64,000 nucleotides of DNA from CAIYXB01 sp038146805 (GCA_038146805.1 JAYQSH010000002.1:1-64000), one strand, 5' to 3'. Counted from the stretch's first letter, positions 27,265 to 38,036 are shown. Numbers and translations: made by a program. Notes: generated by a model from the sequence alone, not told the origin.

Positions 27265-27389
27265 AAAAAAAGAATTAAACACCGTCCCTTAAATGATCTC
27301 TAGTATTCCTTGAAGATCCACTGAAAATGAGACTTCGTCTATTTCTCAATCGTGCTCCAAATTTGCAACTTGTCTCAGGGAGAGAATCC

Positions 27390-30059
27390 TTAAACCTCTG
27401 TCTTAGTTTTTTTGCTTACAGAAAATTCAAATTCATCATTAAAGTCAATATGGACGACGTTGTTTTTTTCCAGTTGCCCAGACAAGATTAAATTTGATAA
27501 TTCATTTTCTATTTTTTGTTGTATAACTCTTTTGACTGGTCGTGCACCAAAGCTCGGGTCATAGCCAATAATTCCTAGTTGCTCTAAAGCATAGTCGCTT
27601 ATTTCAAGATCGATATTTTTTTCATTGAGCCTTTTTCTTAAGCCTTGTAGTTGTATTTCAACTATAGCTTTCATTTGTCCAACTTGTAGAGGTGAGAAAA
27701 TCACTATTTCATCTATTCTATTAAGAAACTCTGGTCTGAAATATTCTTTCATCATGCCCACAACTTCTTCTTTGATAAATTCATGCTTACTTTCTTCGCT
27801 TTGTTCTAAGCTATCTTCTGTATCAGTGAGTTTGAGTCCTTGATTTAGTTGTTTTTCAATTATAAAATCACTGCCAAAATTTGAAGTCATTATAATAATG
27901 GTATTTTTAAAATCAACTTTTTTACCTTTTGCATCGGTCAAATGTCCCTCATCAAGTACTTGCAATAAAATATTACTGATATCCGGATGTGCTTTTTCAA
28001 ATTCATCAAATAGAATTATCGAATAAGGTTTTCTTCTAACGGCTTCTGTTAATTGTCCACCTTCATCGTAGCCAACATAGCCCGGGGGCGCTCCAAGTAA
28101 TCTTGCTACTGTGTGTTCTTCTTGATATTCGGACATATCAATTCTTATCATTGCTGATTCATCATCAAATAAAGCTTCAGCAAGAGCTTTGGCAAGTTCT
28201 GTTTTACCAACTCCGGTCGGACCTAAAAACATAAAAGAGCCAATTGGTCGGTTAGCTTCGGCAAGTCCAGCTCTAGATCTTTTTACTGCTTCTGCGACTG
28301 CTTTTACAGCATTTTCTTGCCCTATTAATCTTTTGTGTAATTCTTGTTCTAAATTTAAAAGCTTTTGTGATTCTTCAGCGAGTAATTTTTTTACAGGAAT
28401 TCGTGTCCAAGCACTAATAATGTCAGCGATTTCATTTTCGCCTATTTCTTCTTTTAAAAGTGAGTTGTTAGATTTATTTTCTGATAAATTTTCTGCTTTT
28501 TGTAATTGTTTTTCTAGCTCTAGTAAAGTACCAAACTTTAATTCGGCAGCTTTTTGCAAATCGGCTTTTCTTTCTGCATCTTCAATTGCAATTTTGGTTT
28601 CGTCTATTTTTTGCTTAATCTCTTTTACACCAACTATAGCTGTTTTTTCTGCTTGCCATTGACTTCTGAGTGATTCAGCTTCTTTTGTTAGTTGGCTTAG
28701 TTCTTTTTCAAGTTTTTCGAGTCTTGTTTTATTGTCTTTTTCAGCTTCTTTTATCAATGCTTCTTTTTCAATTTTAAGTTGCATTATTCTTCTGTCTAAT
28801 TGGTCGAGCTCTTGCGGTGATGAATCGATTTCAACTCTGACTTTTGCTGTAGCTTCGTCAATTAGGTCAATTGCTTTATCAGGTAAAAACCTATCAGCAA
28901 TGTAACGTTGAGATAAATTTGCTGCTGCGATAATAGCATTGTCTTTTATTCTTACACCATGATGCGCTTCGTATTTTTCTTTTAAGCCTCTTAAGATTGA
29001 AATTGTTTCTTCGACTGATGGTTCATCAACACTTACCATTTGAAATCTTCTTTCTAGTGCAGAATCTTTTTCTATATGTTTACGGTATTCGTCTATAGTG
29101 GTTGCACCAATACAATGCAATTCTCCGCGCGCCAGTGCTGGTTTTAATAAATTGCCTGCATCCATTGCGCCGTCAGCACCACCTGCTCCAACTACCGTAT
29201 GTAACTCATCTATAAATAAAATTATTGCACCATTTGAACTTTGTACTTCTTTTAAAACAGCTTTTAAACGCTCTTCAAATTCACCTCTAAATTTTGCGCC
29301 AGCAATTAAAGCGCCCATATCTAGTTCGATAACTTTTTTATCTTTTAAACCTTCTGGTACATCTCTATTTATAATTCTTTGTGCAAGTCCTTCTGCAATA
29401 GCTGTTTTCCCAACTCCGGGTGGACCAACTAGCACTGGGTTGTTTTTACGGCGTCGAGAAAGTACTTGAATAACTCTTCTGATTTCTTCATCTCTACCAA
29501 TAACAGGATCTAGTTTTCCGGATGCGGCAATTTCTGTTAAATCTTTTCCGAATTTTTTTAGTGCATCTAAAGTTGCTTCGGGGTTATCAGAATTAACTTT
29601 CATGCCTTTGCGAACTTTATCAAGAGCTTTTTTAACTTCGTTTTCTTTGATACCCAATTCTTTATATATTTCAGGAAGCTTACTTTTGTCATTAAAACCC
29701 GCAAGTAAAAGGTGTTCTAAAGATACAAAACCATCTTGCATTGATTTTGCTATTGCTTCGGCATTTTCTAAAAACTTTTGAGTTGTCAAAGATATGGCTA
29801 ATTGTTCTTGTGCCATTGCAAGTGCACTTGCTTTTGGTTTTTGCTTGAGATACTCTTTTGTTTTTTCACTCAAAGCTGAAATAGATACTTTAATTTCCTG
29901 AAAAATTTTTGCAAAATGTGAGTCGTTTATATTATCTAACAGACATATTGAAGCCATGATATGCTCTGGGTCAATTGCATTATGATCAAGATTTTGCAAA
30001 ATCTCTCTTGTATTTAAAATTGCGTTTTGGGTATTTTTGGTAAATTTACTAAAATCCAT
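27390..30059 (-). CDS. clpB: ClpB, ATP-dependent disaggregase (Hsp100)
   Basis: ClpB works with DnaK to pull proteins out of aggregates in the cytoplasm. The 889 residues show the family's order: an N-terminal Clp repeat domain (about 1-150), a first AAA+ module with Walker A GPPGVGKT at 212-219 and Walker B ending D284-E285, a long charged coiled-coil M domain (about 415-530), a second AAA+ module with Walker A GPTGVGKT at 613-620 and a 'SIILFDEFEKAHPD' Walker B, and a C-terminal 'GARPVKRVIQQKIENEL' segment. The long M domain separates it from ClpA and ClpC. Length is slightly above the usual 860. It is divergent from elbB, with its own promoter in the gap, and has no CIRCE element that I can see. 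It lies tail to tail with the giant gene. Confidence 0.97.
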   Translation of the reverse strand: MDFSKFTKNTQNAILNTREILQNLDHNAIDPEHIMASICLLDNINDSHFAKIFQEIKVSISALSEKTKEYLKQKPKASALAMAQEQLAISLTTQKFLENAEAIAKSMQDGFVSLEHLLLAGFNDKSKLPEIYKELGIKENEVKKALDKVRKGMKVNSDNPEATLDALKKFGKDLTEIAASGKLDPVIGRDEEIRRVIQVLSRRRKNNPVLVGPPGVGKTAIAEGLAQRIINRDVPEGLKDKKVIELDMGALIAGAKFRGEFEERLKAVLKEVQSSNGAIILFIDELHTVVGAGGADGAMDAGNLLKPALARGELHCIGATTIDEYRKHIEKDSALERRFQMVSVDEPSVEETISILRGLKEKYEAHHGVRIKDNAIIAAANLSQRYIADRFLPDKAIDLIDEATAKVRVEIDSSPQELDQLDRRIMQLKIEKEALIKEAEKDNKTRLEKLEKELSQLTKEAESLRSQWQAEKTAIVGVKEIKQKIDETKIAIEDAERKADLQKAAELKFGTLLELEKQLQKAENLSENKSNNSLLKEEIGENEIADIISAWTRIPVKKLLAEESQKLLNLEQELHKRLIGQENAVKAVAEAVKRSRAGLAEANRPIGSFMFLGPTGVGKTELAKALAEALFDDESAMIRIDMSEYQEEHTVARLLGAPPGYVGYDEGGQLTEAVRRKPYSIILFDEFEKAHPDISNILLQVLDEGHLTDAKGKKVDFKNTIIIMTSNFGSDFIIEKQLNQGLKLTDTEDSLEQSEESKHEFIKEEVVGMMKEYFRPEFLNRIDEIVIFSPLQVGQMKAIVEIQLQGLRKRLNEKNIDLEISDYALEQLGIIGYDPSFGARPVKRVIQQKIENELSNLILSGQLEKNNVVHIDFNDEFEFSVSKKTKTEV

Positions 30060-30069
30060 ATTAATATAA

Positions 30070-30099
30070 ATATTATTCCCTCGTAATGCTCTTTTTCAA
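30070..30099 (-). promoter_or_regulatory. Probable sigma-70 promoter of clpB
   Basis: On the minus strand TTGAAA (30099-30094) and TAATAT (30075-30070) are separated by 18 bases. The expected start of transcription falls only about 4 bases before the clpB ATG, so the mRNA would be nearly leaderless. No Shine-Dalgarno word lies in the gap. Confidence 0.5.
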
Positions 30100-30116
30100 G
30101 GCTTTAAGATAAATCC

Positions 30117-30134
30117 AATACTGAGCTTAGTATT
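30117..30134. promoter_or_regulatory. 18-bp near-perfect palindrome between clpB and elbB
   Basis: AATACT-GAGCTT-AGTATT is an inverted repeat with perfect 6-bp arms and a nearly symmetrical centre. It sits in the 92-bp gap between divergent clpB and elbB, just upstream of the proposed clpB -35 box. It could be an operator for one or both genes, but no matching regulator is in the window. Confidence 0.35.
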
Positions 30135-30151
30135 TGCAGTAAAATTAAGAC

Positions 30152-30841
30152 ATGCAAAAAAATGTTTTAGTTTTACTAGCAGGTTGTGGAGCAAAAGATG
30201 GTGCTGAAATTCAAGAATCAGTTTTGACTTTACTTGCAATAAAAAAAGAAGGTTGTAACTATACTTGTGCGTCTTTAAATAAAAACCAAAAACATGTTTT
30301 AAATTTTATTGAGGATTCTGAAATTGATCAAGAGCGTAATATGATGGTTGAAGCGGCAAGGATTTCTCGTGGACAAATGGAAGATATTACAAATCTTTCT
30401 ATGAAAGATTTTGATGCTTTGATAATCCCAGGAGGTTTTGGTGTTGCCAAAAACTTTTGTAGCTTTGCTTTTGATGGAACAAAAGCAAGTGTTGAACCTG
30501 AAATAAAAAAAATTATTCAAGAAGCTTATGAACTAAAAAAACCGATTGGGGCTATTTGTATCGCACCAGCACTTGTTGCTCTTTCTTTGGTTGATAAGAA
30601 TCCAAATATCACTATGACACTTGGAACAGCTCAAGAAGCTAACCAAAACTTGACTGAGATTGGTGTTAAATTTAAGACCTGCCCTACAAGTTCTTTTACT
30701 GTTGATGAGGAAAATAAAATTGTTTCTTCACCTGCTTATATGCACGGTGATTCGACTATTGTTGAACTCGAGGAAGGTATCTCAAAGTGTGTAAAAGCTG
30801 TTGTTGAGATGGCTTATGCAAAAGTTACAAGCGCCAATTAA
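30152..30841 (+). CDS. elbB: ElbB-type glyoxalase (DJ-1/PfpI superfamily)
   Basis: The 229 residues follow E. coli ElbB closely in layout: 'VLLAGCGAKDGAEIQESVLTL' at the N-terminus, 'ERNMMVEAARISRGQM' at 61-76, 'ALIIPGGFGVAKN' at 89-101, the nucleophile elbow 'GAICIAPA' with Cys136, and a C-terminal 'VSSPAYMHGDST'. Members of this class-I glutamine amidotransferase-like family have glyoxalase activity. E. coli ElbB was linked to isoprenoid production by a screen, but its true substrate is uncertain. The ATG at 30152 is followed by a clean start of the fold; no Shine-Dalgarno word precedes it. It is convergent with ispG, an isoprenoid gene, which is suggestive but not proof of a link. Confidence 0.9.
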   Translation: MQKNVLVLLAGCGAKDGAEIQESVLTLLAIKKEGCNYTCASLNKNQKHVLNFIEDSEIDQERNMMVEAARISRGQMEDITNLSMKDFDALIIPGGFGVAKNFCSFAFDGTKASVEPEIKKIIQEAYELKKPIGAICIAPALVALSLVDKNPNITMTLGTAQEANQNLTEIGVKFKTCPTSSFTVDEENKIVSSPAYMHGDSTIVELEEGISKCVKAVVEMAYAKVTSAN

Positions 30842-30856
30842 TTTATTAATGACCCT

Positions 30857-30886
30857 TTGAAAAATGCGTCTTTGTTGATTTTTCAA
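30857..30886. repeat. 9-bp inverted repeat between convergent elbB and ispG
   Basis: TTGAAAAAT and ATTTTTCAA face each other across a 12-base spacer in the 139-bp gap between two converging genes. It could fold as a weak hairpin in both transcripts. The lack of a GC-rich stem and of a U-tract makes it a poor classical terminator. Confidence 0.3.
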
Positions 30887-30980
30887 CCCTGATCTTAGAG
30901 TGCAACTTTGCTAAGCGAGTGAATCTTTATTTTTTTTGTTAAGCAGATTACAGCTCAAAACTTTCTCTTTTAGGGGATCC

Positions 30981-32273
30981 CTAAGCTAGAATTTTAAATT
31001 TTTTTTCTATATAACTTTTTAAAATCTCTCTAAAATCACTTGCGATATTTTTACCTTTAAGAGTTTGGCTAAGTTTACCATCGATGTAAACAGGGGCAGA
31101 AGGCTCTTCGTTATCTCCAGGTAGTGAGATGCCGATATCTGCATACTTTGATTCGCCCGGACCGTTTACAATACAGCCCATGACAGCTACTTTTAATTTT
31201 TCAACTCCGGGATATTGAGTTTTCCATTGATTGATCTCAGATTGAATATATTCATTAATTTCTTGCGCTAAGCTTTGAAAATAATTACTTGAGGTTCTAC
31301 CACAGCCCGGGCAACTAGTGACTGAAGGTTTGAAATAATCTAGTTCTAAAGCTTGAATTAATTCTTGGCAAGCTCGAACTTCTAGGCTTCTATCATTGAG
31401 AGGGTTTGAGCCGTCGCCAACTCCGGGCGTGAGTGACATACGAATAGTATCGCCAATTCCTTCGTTAAGTAATACTCCAAGTGCTGCTGAACTTGCAATC
31501 ATACCTTTTATGGGTGTTCCAGCTTCTGTTAAACCTAAATGCAAAGGAAAGTCACAAGATTTTGCTAACATGCGATAGATATTTATTAAGTCTGGTACTT
31601 CTGACATTTTCACGCTGAGTATAATTTTGTCTTCTGCTAAACCGGCTCTTTGAGCGAGTTCACAGGACCTAAGGGCACTTTCTCGCATCGCAAGGTAAAC
31701 AACTTTTTTGAAATCAAGTTCTTGATTATTACTATTAAAAACAAAAGAGTTATTTTCTATTTCTTGATATCTTTTGGCTAACTTACCATCAGCATTTAAA
31801 TTCATAAACTCTGTAAGTAAATCCTGATCTAAAGAACCCCAGTTAACCCCAATACGAATTGCTTTGTTATTTGCTTTTGCAATTTTTATAATAGTGTCAA
31901 AGTTATAATCGTGTTTTTCACCGTAGCCAACATTACCTGGGTTAATGCGATATTTTACAAGTGTCTCAGCACATTCTTTAAATTCAGCAAGTAATAAATG
32001 ACCATTATAGTGAAAGTCTCCAACTAAAGGCACATTCAAACCTTGAGCTTTAAGAGCTTTGTCTATCTCAGGGATTGCTTTTGCTCCAGCCTCATCTTTT
32101 ACTGTGAGTCTAACAAGCTTTGAACCTGCTAGGTATAAGGCTTTAACCTGCTCTGTACTACTTGCAATATCATGAGTTGCAGTATTTGTCATAGACTGTA
32201 TTGCAATAGGGTGCTCTGAACCTATGCTTAGTTTATCGGTGATTTGTACTTGTTTAGTTTGTCTGCGAGGCAT
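30981..32273 (-). CDS. ispG: IspG (GcpE), HMBPP synthase
   Basis: IspG converts 2-C-methyl-D-erythritol 2,4-cyclodiphosphate to HMBPP in the MEP isoprenoid pathway, using a [4Fe-4S] cluster. The 430 residues carry the TIM-barrel start 'HPIAIQSMTNTATHD' (21-35), 'RINPGNVG' (109-116), and the cluster-binding set Cys321 and Cys324 (CPGCGR), Cys367 (MGCIVNGPGE) and Glu374. It is somewhat longer than the E. coli enzyme (372). It is the last gene of a minus-strand run thrB-ctpA-ispG, starting 37 bases after the ctpA stop. The MEP route fits a cyanobacterial relative. Confidence 0.96.
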   Translation of the reverse strand: MPRRQTKQVQITDKLSIGSEHPIAIQSMTNTATHDIASSTEQVKALYLAGSKLVRLTVKDEAGAKAIPEIDKALKAQGLNVPLVGDFHYNGHLLLAEFKECAETLVKYRINPGNVGYGEKHDYNFDTIIKIAKANNKAIRIGVNWGSLDQDLLTEFMNLNADGKLAKRYQEIENNSFVFNSNNQELDFKKVVYLAMRESALRSCELAQRAGLAEDKIILSVKMSEVPDLINIYRMLAKSCDFPLHLGLTEAGTPIKGMIASSAALGVLLNEGIGDTIRMSLTPGVGDGSNPLNDRSLEVRACQELIQALELDYFKPSVTSCPGCGRTSSNYFQSLAQEINEYIQSEINQWKTQYPGVEKLKVAVMGCIVNGPGESKYADIGISLPGDNEEPSAPVYIDGKLSQTLKGKNIASDFREILKSYIEKKFKILA

Positions 32274-32310
32274 TAAAGCTAATTATAGCTTATAGTTCAA
32301 ATTGCTAAGC

Positions 32311-33714
32311 CTAGCTTTCTTTTTTTTCTTTTTCTTCTTTTTCTTTTGCTTCTTGCTTTTTCTTTTCTAAGTCTTCATCAAAGCTCGCTATCTTATTTAC
32401 GATATCTTCGGTTAGCGGTTTTGAATCAAATTTTTTCTTTAAAACTTCTACTGCTTTCATTAGCTGTTTGTCTTTGCCATCATGAGGTTGACGGACGCCA
32501 TATTTTTCATTTGGATCAAAAAACCAAGGACCACGACTATTTTCATAATCAATTTTTTCTAACTTCACAAGGTAATCAGGTTTGATTCCTTTTTTGTTAA
32601 TGTCTGTTTTGTTTGGTGTTAGATATTTGGCAATTGTAACGTTAATGCCTGAACCATCTCCAAGTTTGTTGATTTCTTGAACTAAACCTTTACCAAAAGT
32701 TGTCGTGCCAACAATTTCAGCTCTAGCATTATCTCTCATGGCACCACTAAAAATTTCACTAGCAGAAGCGCTATTAGAATTTACAAGTAAAATAATCGGT
32801 TTTTCGGTTGAAACAATTTTTCTTGAACTGTATGAGTTGATGTAACCGTTTTTGTTTACTGTACTTACAATTACACCTTCTTCTAAAAACATGTCAGAGA
32901 TTACCATTGCGTTATTTAATAAGCCTCCCGGGTTGTTTCTCAGATCAATAATGAGTGCTTTGGTTTTTTCTAATTCTTTAAGAGCATCTATTAATTCTTC
33001 TACTGTATCTTTTGAGATAAATGTACTTAGTCTGATATAGCCAATGTCATCAAAGATTGTTTGCACTTGTCCATCTGGAATTGCTTTGATTGGAATCACA
33101 GCTCTAGTGATGGTTTTGCTCAACTTCTCTTCATCTCTTTGAATAGTTAATGTAACTTCTGTATCAACAGGACCTCGAATTTTTCTTGCCGCTTGATCAA
33201 TGGAAATTCCTGATGTATTTTGTCCATCAATCTCTATAATTAAATCATTTGGTCTTAAGTCTGCTTGGGCACCTGGAGTACCAGCAATAGGGGCAATAAT
33301 GATTACTCTATTTTCTTTATCTAAGCCGATTTGTATACCAACTCCAGTCAACTCGGCATTAATTGATTCTTTTTCTTCTTCAAAAGCTTCTCGGTTAAGA
33401 AATCTGGTATATCGATCTCCCAAAGAAGCTATCATCGTTTCGATAGCTTTATAAGCATCTTCTCTATCTTTTAGATGACTATCATAGCGATGTCTCCATA
33501 TTTCCCAATCTTGTTGGTTATAATTTTGATCTAAATAATCACTTTCGATAATTTTCCATACTTTGTCATAAAGTTTTTTTGGTGGAATTTCAGGATATTT
33601 TTTTGTTTCATCTGAACTATTAAAAAGATTGACTGCTGAATAACTTGGTGAACAAATACTAAATAAAGAGAGTATAAATATTGAAATAATTTTCAATTGC
33701 AATGATTTAAGCAT
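32311..33714 (-). CDS. ctpA: C-terminal processing protease, S41A family (CtpA-like)
   Basis: This is an exported serine protease that trims C-termini of envelope proteins. An N-terminal signal segment (about 1-27, hydrophobic core 'IISIFILSLFSIC') is followed by a helical region with 'YNQQDWEIWRHRY' (64-77), a wording typical of cyanobacterial CtpA, a PDZ domain (about 115-200) and the protease core. The expected catalytic pair is Ser317 in 'SNSASASEIF' and Lys342 in 'TFGKGLVQ', 25 residues apart as in E. coli Tsp. The tail (about 440-467) is highly charged, rich in Lys and Glu. It starts 6 bases after the thrB stop, so the two are probably co-transcribed. Confidence 0.93.
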   Translation of the reverse strand: MLKSLQLKIISIFILSLFSICSPSYSAVNLFNSSDETKKYPEIPPKKLYDKVWKIIESDYLDQNYNQQDWEIWRHRYDSHLKDREDAYKAIETMIASLGDRYTRFLNREAFEEEKESINAELTGVGIQIGLDKENRVIIIAPIAGTPGAQADLRPNDLIIEIDGQNTSGISIDQAARKIRGPVDTEVTLTIQRDEEKLSKTITRAVIPIKAIPDGQVQTIFDDIGYIRLSTFISKDTVEELIDALKELEKTKALIIDLRNNPGGLLNNAMVISDMFLEEGVIVSTVNKNGYINSYSSRKIVSTEKPIILLVNSNSASASEIFSGAMRDNARAEIVGTTTFGKGLVQEINKLGDGSGINVTIAKYLTPNKTDINKKGIKPDYLVKLEKIDYENSRGPWFFDPNEKYGVRQPHDGKDKQLMKAVEVLKKKFDSKPLTEDIVNKIASFDEDLEKKKQEAKEKEEKEKKES

Positions 33715-33720
33715 ATTAAA

Positions 33721-34644
33721 TCAGTATACCAAAGCTCCAGAATTTGAAACTCTGCACTTTATGCTCTTGCTCACAATATCTTTTTCGAGCCATTTTTCTT
33801 TGGCATAATTTTCAATTATTTCAGCATCTTTTGTATCTTTGACAAAAACTATTAAACTGGCACCCGAGCCTGAAATGGTTGCCGCAATAGCATTGTTGTT
33901 TGCAAAATCTATAATTTCAGTAGCGTTTGGTATTAAGTTAAGGCGGGCTTCTTCGTGTATTTTATCTTGGACGCTTTTTTGAAATGTATCTAGGTCATTT
34001 GTTAAAACGGCACTTGTAAAAAGTGCGGCATTAGCAATATTAAAAATACAATTCTCAAGTTTTTGTTTTTTTTGAATTACTTTTCTTGCTTCATTTGTGT
34101 TTACTCTAAAGTTTTCTGGATAAAGCATTAAAATCTTTAAATCAAGATTCCAGTTGATTTTTTTGTAATGCAGTTTGTTGTTAAAAAAACTTACCAAGCA
34201 AAATGCCCCTAGCATACTTGCACAAACATTATCTGCGTGACCCTCTATGTTAGCGGCTTCTAACAGAATCTCCTCAACGGATAATTTATTACCTAGAAAT
34301 TTATTTGCCGCAAGTAAGCCGGCTAAAACAGCAGTTGAGCTTGAACCAAAACCACCACAGCTTGGTATTTGAGCTTTTAGTTCTAAATCAATTCCGGGCA
34401 TTTTATTTTTGCAGAGTTTTTTATAAAGATGACTAAAACTTTTAAAAACAAGATTTTTTTTATTGTTGACAAAAATATTTTCATCAAGATTTGAGTTGGC
34501 TTTAAAACCCGAGCTTGTGAAATTAAATATATACTCATTGTATAGATCTAAAGCAAGCCCAAAACAATCAAAACCTGCTCCTAAGTTGGAGCTACTTGCG
34601 GGGATTTGAATTTTGATGCAATACGTCATATATATAGAATACAT
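33721..34644 (-). CDS. thrB: Homoserine kinase (GHMP family)
   Basis: ThrB phosphorylates homoserine with ATP in threonine synthesis. The 307 residues have the ThrB N-terminal motif 'PASSSNLGAGFDCFGLAL' (15-32), the GHMP ATP-binding loop 'PSCGGFGSSSTA' (94-105), 'GHADNVCASMLG' and a late 'ISGSGASLIVF' motif 3. The start could also be the in-frame ATG at 34629 (Met6), which fits the family's usual N-terminus better. It heads the thrB-ctpA-ispG run and is divergent from the gene at 34689. Confidence 0.92.
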   Translation of the reverse strand: MYSIYMTYCIKIQIPASSSNLGAGFDCFGLALDLYNEYIFNFTSSGFKANSNLDENIFVNNKKNLVFKSFSHLYKKLCKNKMPGIDLELKAQIPSCGGFGSSSTAVLAGLLAANKFLGNKLSVEEILLEAANIEGHADNVCASMLGAFCLVSFFNNKLHYKKINWNLDLKILMLYPENFRVNTNEARKVIQKKQKLENCIFNIANAALFTSAVLTNDLDTFQKSVQDKIHEEARLNLIPNATEIIDFANNNAIAATISGSGASLIVFVKDTKDAEIIENYAKEKWLEKDIVSKSIKCRVSNSGALVY

Positions 34645-34655
34645 CTTTATCTATC

Positions 34656-34684
34656 TTTTTAATATGCTTTGATGTTATTATCAA
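34656..34684 (-). promoter_or_regulatory. Possible thrB operon promoter
   Basis: On the minus strand TTGATA (34684-34679) is followed after 17 bases by TAAAAA (34661-34656), 11 bases before the upstream thrB ATG. The -10 word is weak. The 44-bp gap must also carry the promoter of the divergent gene at 34689. Confidence 0.35.
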
Positions 34685-34688
34685 AAGT

Positions 34689-35108
34689 ATGACTAACGAT
34701 AAAAAACTTTATAATTTTACACAACTGTTACTAGAAGCATTGGATTTAGTAAGTAAAGCAAATCAAATGCCAGAATATATAATCGCAAAAGGGAGCAGTT
34801 TAAATGCGATAAAAATTGTTGAAGGTTTTAAGGAATATTCTGAAGAAGATAAGAAAGAAGTTTTTAAAATAATTTCTGAAAAAAAATCTAGTGCGCAAGT
34901 TTTAAATGTTGTTGGTTATTATTCAAAATCTGATTTATATAATCTTATCAACAGTCGTAAAGATGCACTGCTAAGATTAGTAGATCCAATGTTTTCTAGA
35001 ACTTTACAAAAATATATTACAATTGCAAACATTGCAAATGATTTAAATGAAATTTTTGCAAATCTACTACAAGTTGAAGCAGCTTTAATGAATGAAAGAA
35101 AGAAATGA
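34689..35108 (+). CDS. Unrecognised small protein next to a phospholipid synthase
   Basis: I do not recognise this 139-residue protein. It is charged and mostly helical by composition, with no signal peptide, membrane segment or metal motif. Its last 17 bases overlap the start of the phosphatidyltransferase gene at 35092, so translation is probably coupled and the two may work together. The start is 44 bases from divergent thrB. No Shine-Dalgarno word precedes it. Confidence 0.75.
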   Translation: MTNDKKLYNFTQLLLEALDLVSKANQMPEYIIAKGSSLNAIKIVEGFKEYSEEDKKEVFKIISEKKSSAQVLNVVGYYSKSDLYNLINSRKDALLRLVDPMFSRTLQKYITIANIANDLNEIFANLLQVEAALMNERKK

Positions 35109-35967
35109 TAATCAAAAAAAATTACTTCGTTCTTGTATCAAAGCCAAAGATGGCTGGTGGGCAACTTTGTTTGCTGGACCTGTTGCAAACAGGCTCTTAG
35201 AACCAATTTGCAACTTAAAATTTTTAACTCCAAATCATTTGACTTTATTTTCTTTGTTTATAGGATGTCTTGCCGCTTATTGTTTTTTTAAGGGTGATAA
35301 TAGTTCTTTATTGTTAGGAGCAATTCTTGTGCAATTGTCTTTTGTTGTTGATTGTATGGATGGTCAATTTGCTCGTTACAGTAAAAAATTTTCCGACTTT
35401 GGTGCTTGGCTTGATCGGATTAGTGATAGAGTAAAAGATTTTTTGTATTTTTTTTCTTTGGCTTGGGGTTTTTACACACAGCACTCTGAGAGCTTTTCTT
35501 ATGGTTGTACACCCTTTGTAAATTTCATTTCTAACTTTATTGACAAAGATCAATTTTTTACGATTAATCCAAACTTGCATATGATTACCATGCAGGCAAA
35601 ACAAGTTGAAACATGGTTGGTGTTTCCAATTGCTATGATTGCTATGTTTGCTGTGTTTTTGATTGATTACTATGTCAACCAAGATATGAAATTTCCAACT
35701 GCAAAAAAAACAGAGAATAAAGTTAAACAAGTTCAGCAAAGAAATATTTTTTTAAGATTCTTTAAAATCTTTTTAACTTTTGGCTTAAGTGTTTACAGGT
35801 CTGTACCTATTTTGAGGTTCAATATTGGTGAGCAAGCATTGTTGATTTCTTTGTTTTGTGCTTGTGGTGCGGTTTTTAGCTTGTTAAGTTTCTTTGCATT
35901 ATTGGGAAGCTTTTATATTATTTATTGGCCTTTTGCTAAATATTTTGGTTTCACCGAAGATAAATGA
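35092..35967 (+). CDS. CDP-alcohol phosphatidyltransferase family membrane protein
   Basis: Enzymes of this family join a CDP-activated lipid to an alcohol (glycerol phosphate, serine, inositol phosphate and others) in the membrane. The signature D-G-x2-A-R-x8-G-x3-D-x3-D is complete: D90, G91, A94, R95, G104, D108 and D112. Hydrophobic segments at about 50-66, 73-88, 185-200 and near the C-terminus (255-280) fit a multi-pass protein. An insert of about 80 residues separates the motif from the later helices, longer than in PgsA. The alcohol cannot be told from the sequence. The stop lies about 325 bases before the 16S gene. Confidence 0.88.
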   Translation: MKERNDNQKKLLRSCIKAKDGWWATLFAGPVANRLLEPICNLKFLTPNHLTLFSLFIGCLAAYCFFKGDNSSLLLGAILVQLSFVVDCMDGQFARYSKKFSDFGAWLDRISDRVKDFLYFFSLAWGFYTQHSESFSYGCTPFVNFISNFIDKDQFFTINPNLHMITMQAKQVETWLVFPIAMIAMFAVFLIDYYVNQDMKFPTAKKTENKVKQVQQRNIFLRFFKIFLTFGLSVYRSVPILRFNIGEQALLISLFCACGAVFSLLSFFALLGSFYIIYWPFAKYFGFTEDK

Positions 35968-36291
35968 AAATAGTTTTAACTTTCTAAGTTGTTTTAGGCA
36001 TAAAATATACATATTCTTAACAATATAAAGCCAAGTATTTGCTAGTATTTTAATTCGCGAGGTTAATAACTCCTCTGCACTGTAAACTGAAAACTGAATA
36101 GTAAATAACAATATTTTGTTACAAATTCTTGTCAATATAAATTTGAGTAGGCCAGTTAGTGAGCTTGTAAGTAAATATAGCTAGAAACTTACAAAAGCAA
36201 AATCTAACGGCGAAAGTTAGTTTAATTATCAGCTCTTTGAGTTGGTAATCAAAAGTATTAAACTCGCGATTGTTTCAATCGCTTCGTTCTG
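35968..36291 (+). other. 16S rRNA leader region
   Basis: There is no gene in these 324 bases. They hold the 5' half of the 16S processing stem (36082-36133), an 'AGCTCTTTGA' word near 36230 resembling the boxA antitermination element, and a perfect 7-bp hairpin GCGATTG-TTT-CAATCGC at 36266-36282 just before the mature 5' end. I could not pick a convincing promoter; several AT-rich candidates exist between 35985 and 36065. Confidence 0.55.
36082..36133 (+). other. 5' arm of the 16S precursor processing stem
   Basis: The 24 bases at 36082-36105 are complementary to 37966-37989, with one G-U pair as the only deviation. A further 8 bases (36126-36133) pair with 37942-37949. The two helices would bring together both ends of the 16S precursor, as RNase III stems do. 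Confidence 0.75.
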
Positions 36292-37787
<1,496 letters not shown>

Positions 37788-37941
37788 TATGGAGTATGAG
37801 ATTAGATTCTAATCTTATTTTAGTAAAAACGTCTCTCACGAGACATAACTAAAAGGAAAACGAAGATCTCTAGGTCGGTCGCAATGAAGCTTTAAGAGTA
37901 ACCATACTAGGTCAACTCGAATCTTTTAAAGTGGAGCGATG

Positions 37942-37989
37942 GACAAGAAAGCTTGTGACAAATATTTTACTATTCAGTTTTTAGTTTAC
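37942..37989 (+). other. 3' arm of the 16S precursor processing stem
   Basis: It is the complement of 36082-36133 in two blocks (37942-37949 and 37966-37989). The 150 bases between the mature 16S end and this arm hold no tRNA or other recognisable gene. Confidence 0.75.
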
Positions 37990-38002
37990 TTAATACATAA
38001 AG

Positions 38003-38036
38003 GACTCAGTACTTAGTAACTGGGTCTTTTTTTTTT
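38003..38036 (+). terminator. Rho-independent terminator of the 16S transcript
   Basis: An 8-bp stem GACTCAGT / ACTGGGTC (one G-U pair) with an 8-base loop is followed directly by ten T residues. It lies 14 bases after the processing stem, so the 16S transcript ends here without reaching any other rRNA gene. Confidence 0.85.

Noticed and set aside
27270..27389. clpB terminator
   Set aside because: Only a 6-bp stem with a large loop (TGAGAC/GTCTCA) was found on the minus strand, too weak to list.
37788..37941. tRNA-Ile or tRNA-Ala in the region after the 16S gene
   Set aside because: No cloverleaf, no TTC-region box and no CCA end could be found; the region only precedes the 3' processing arm.
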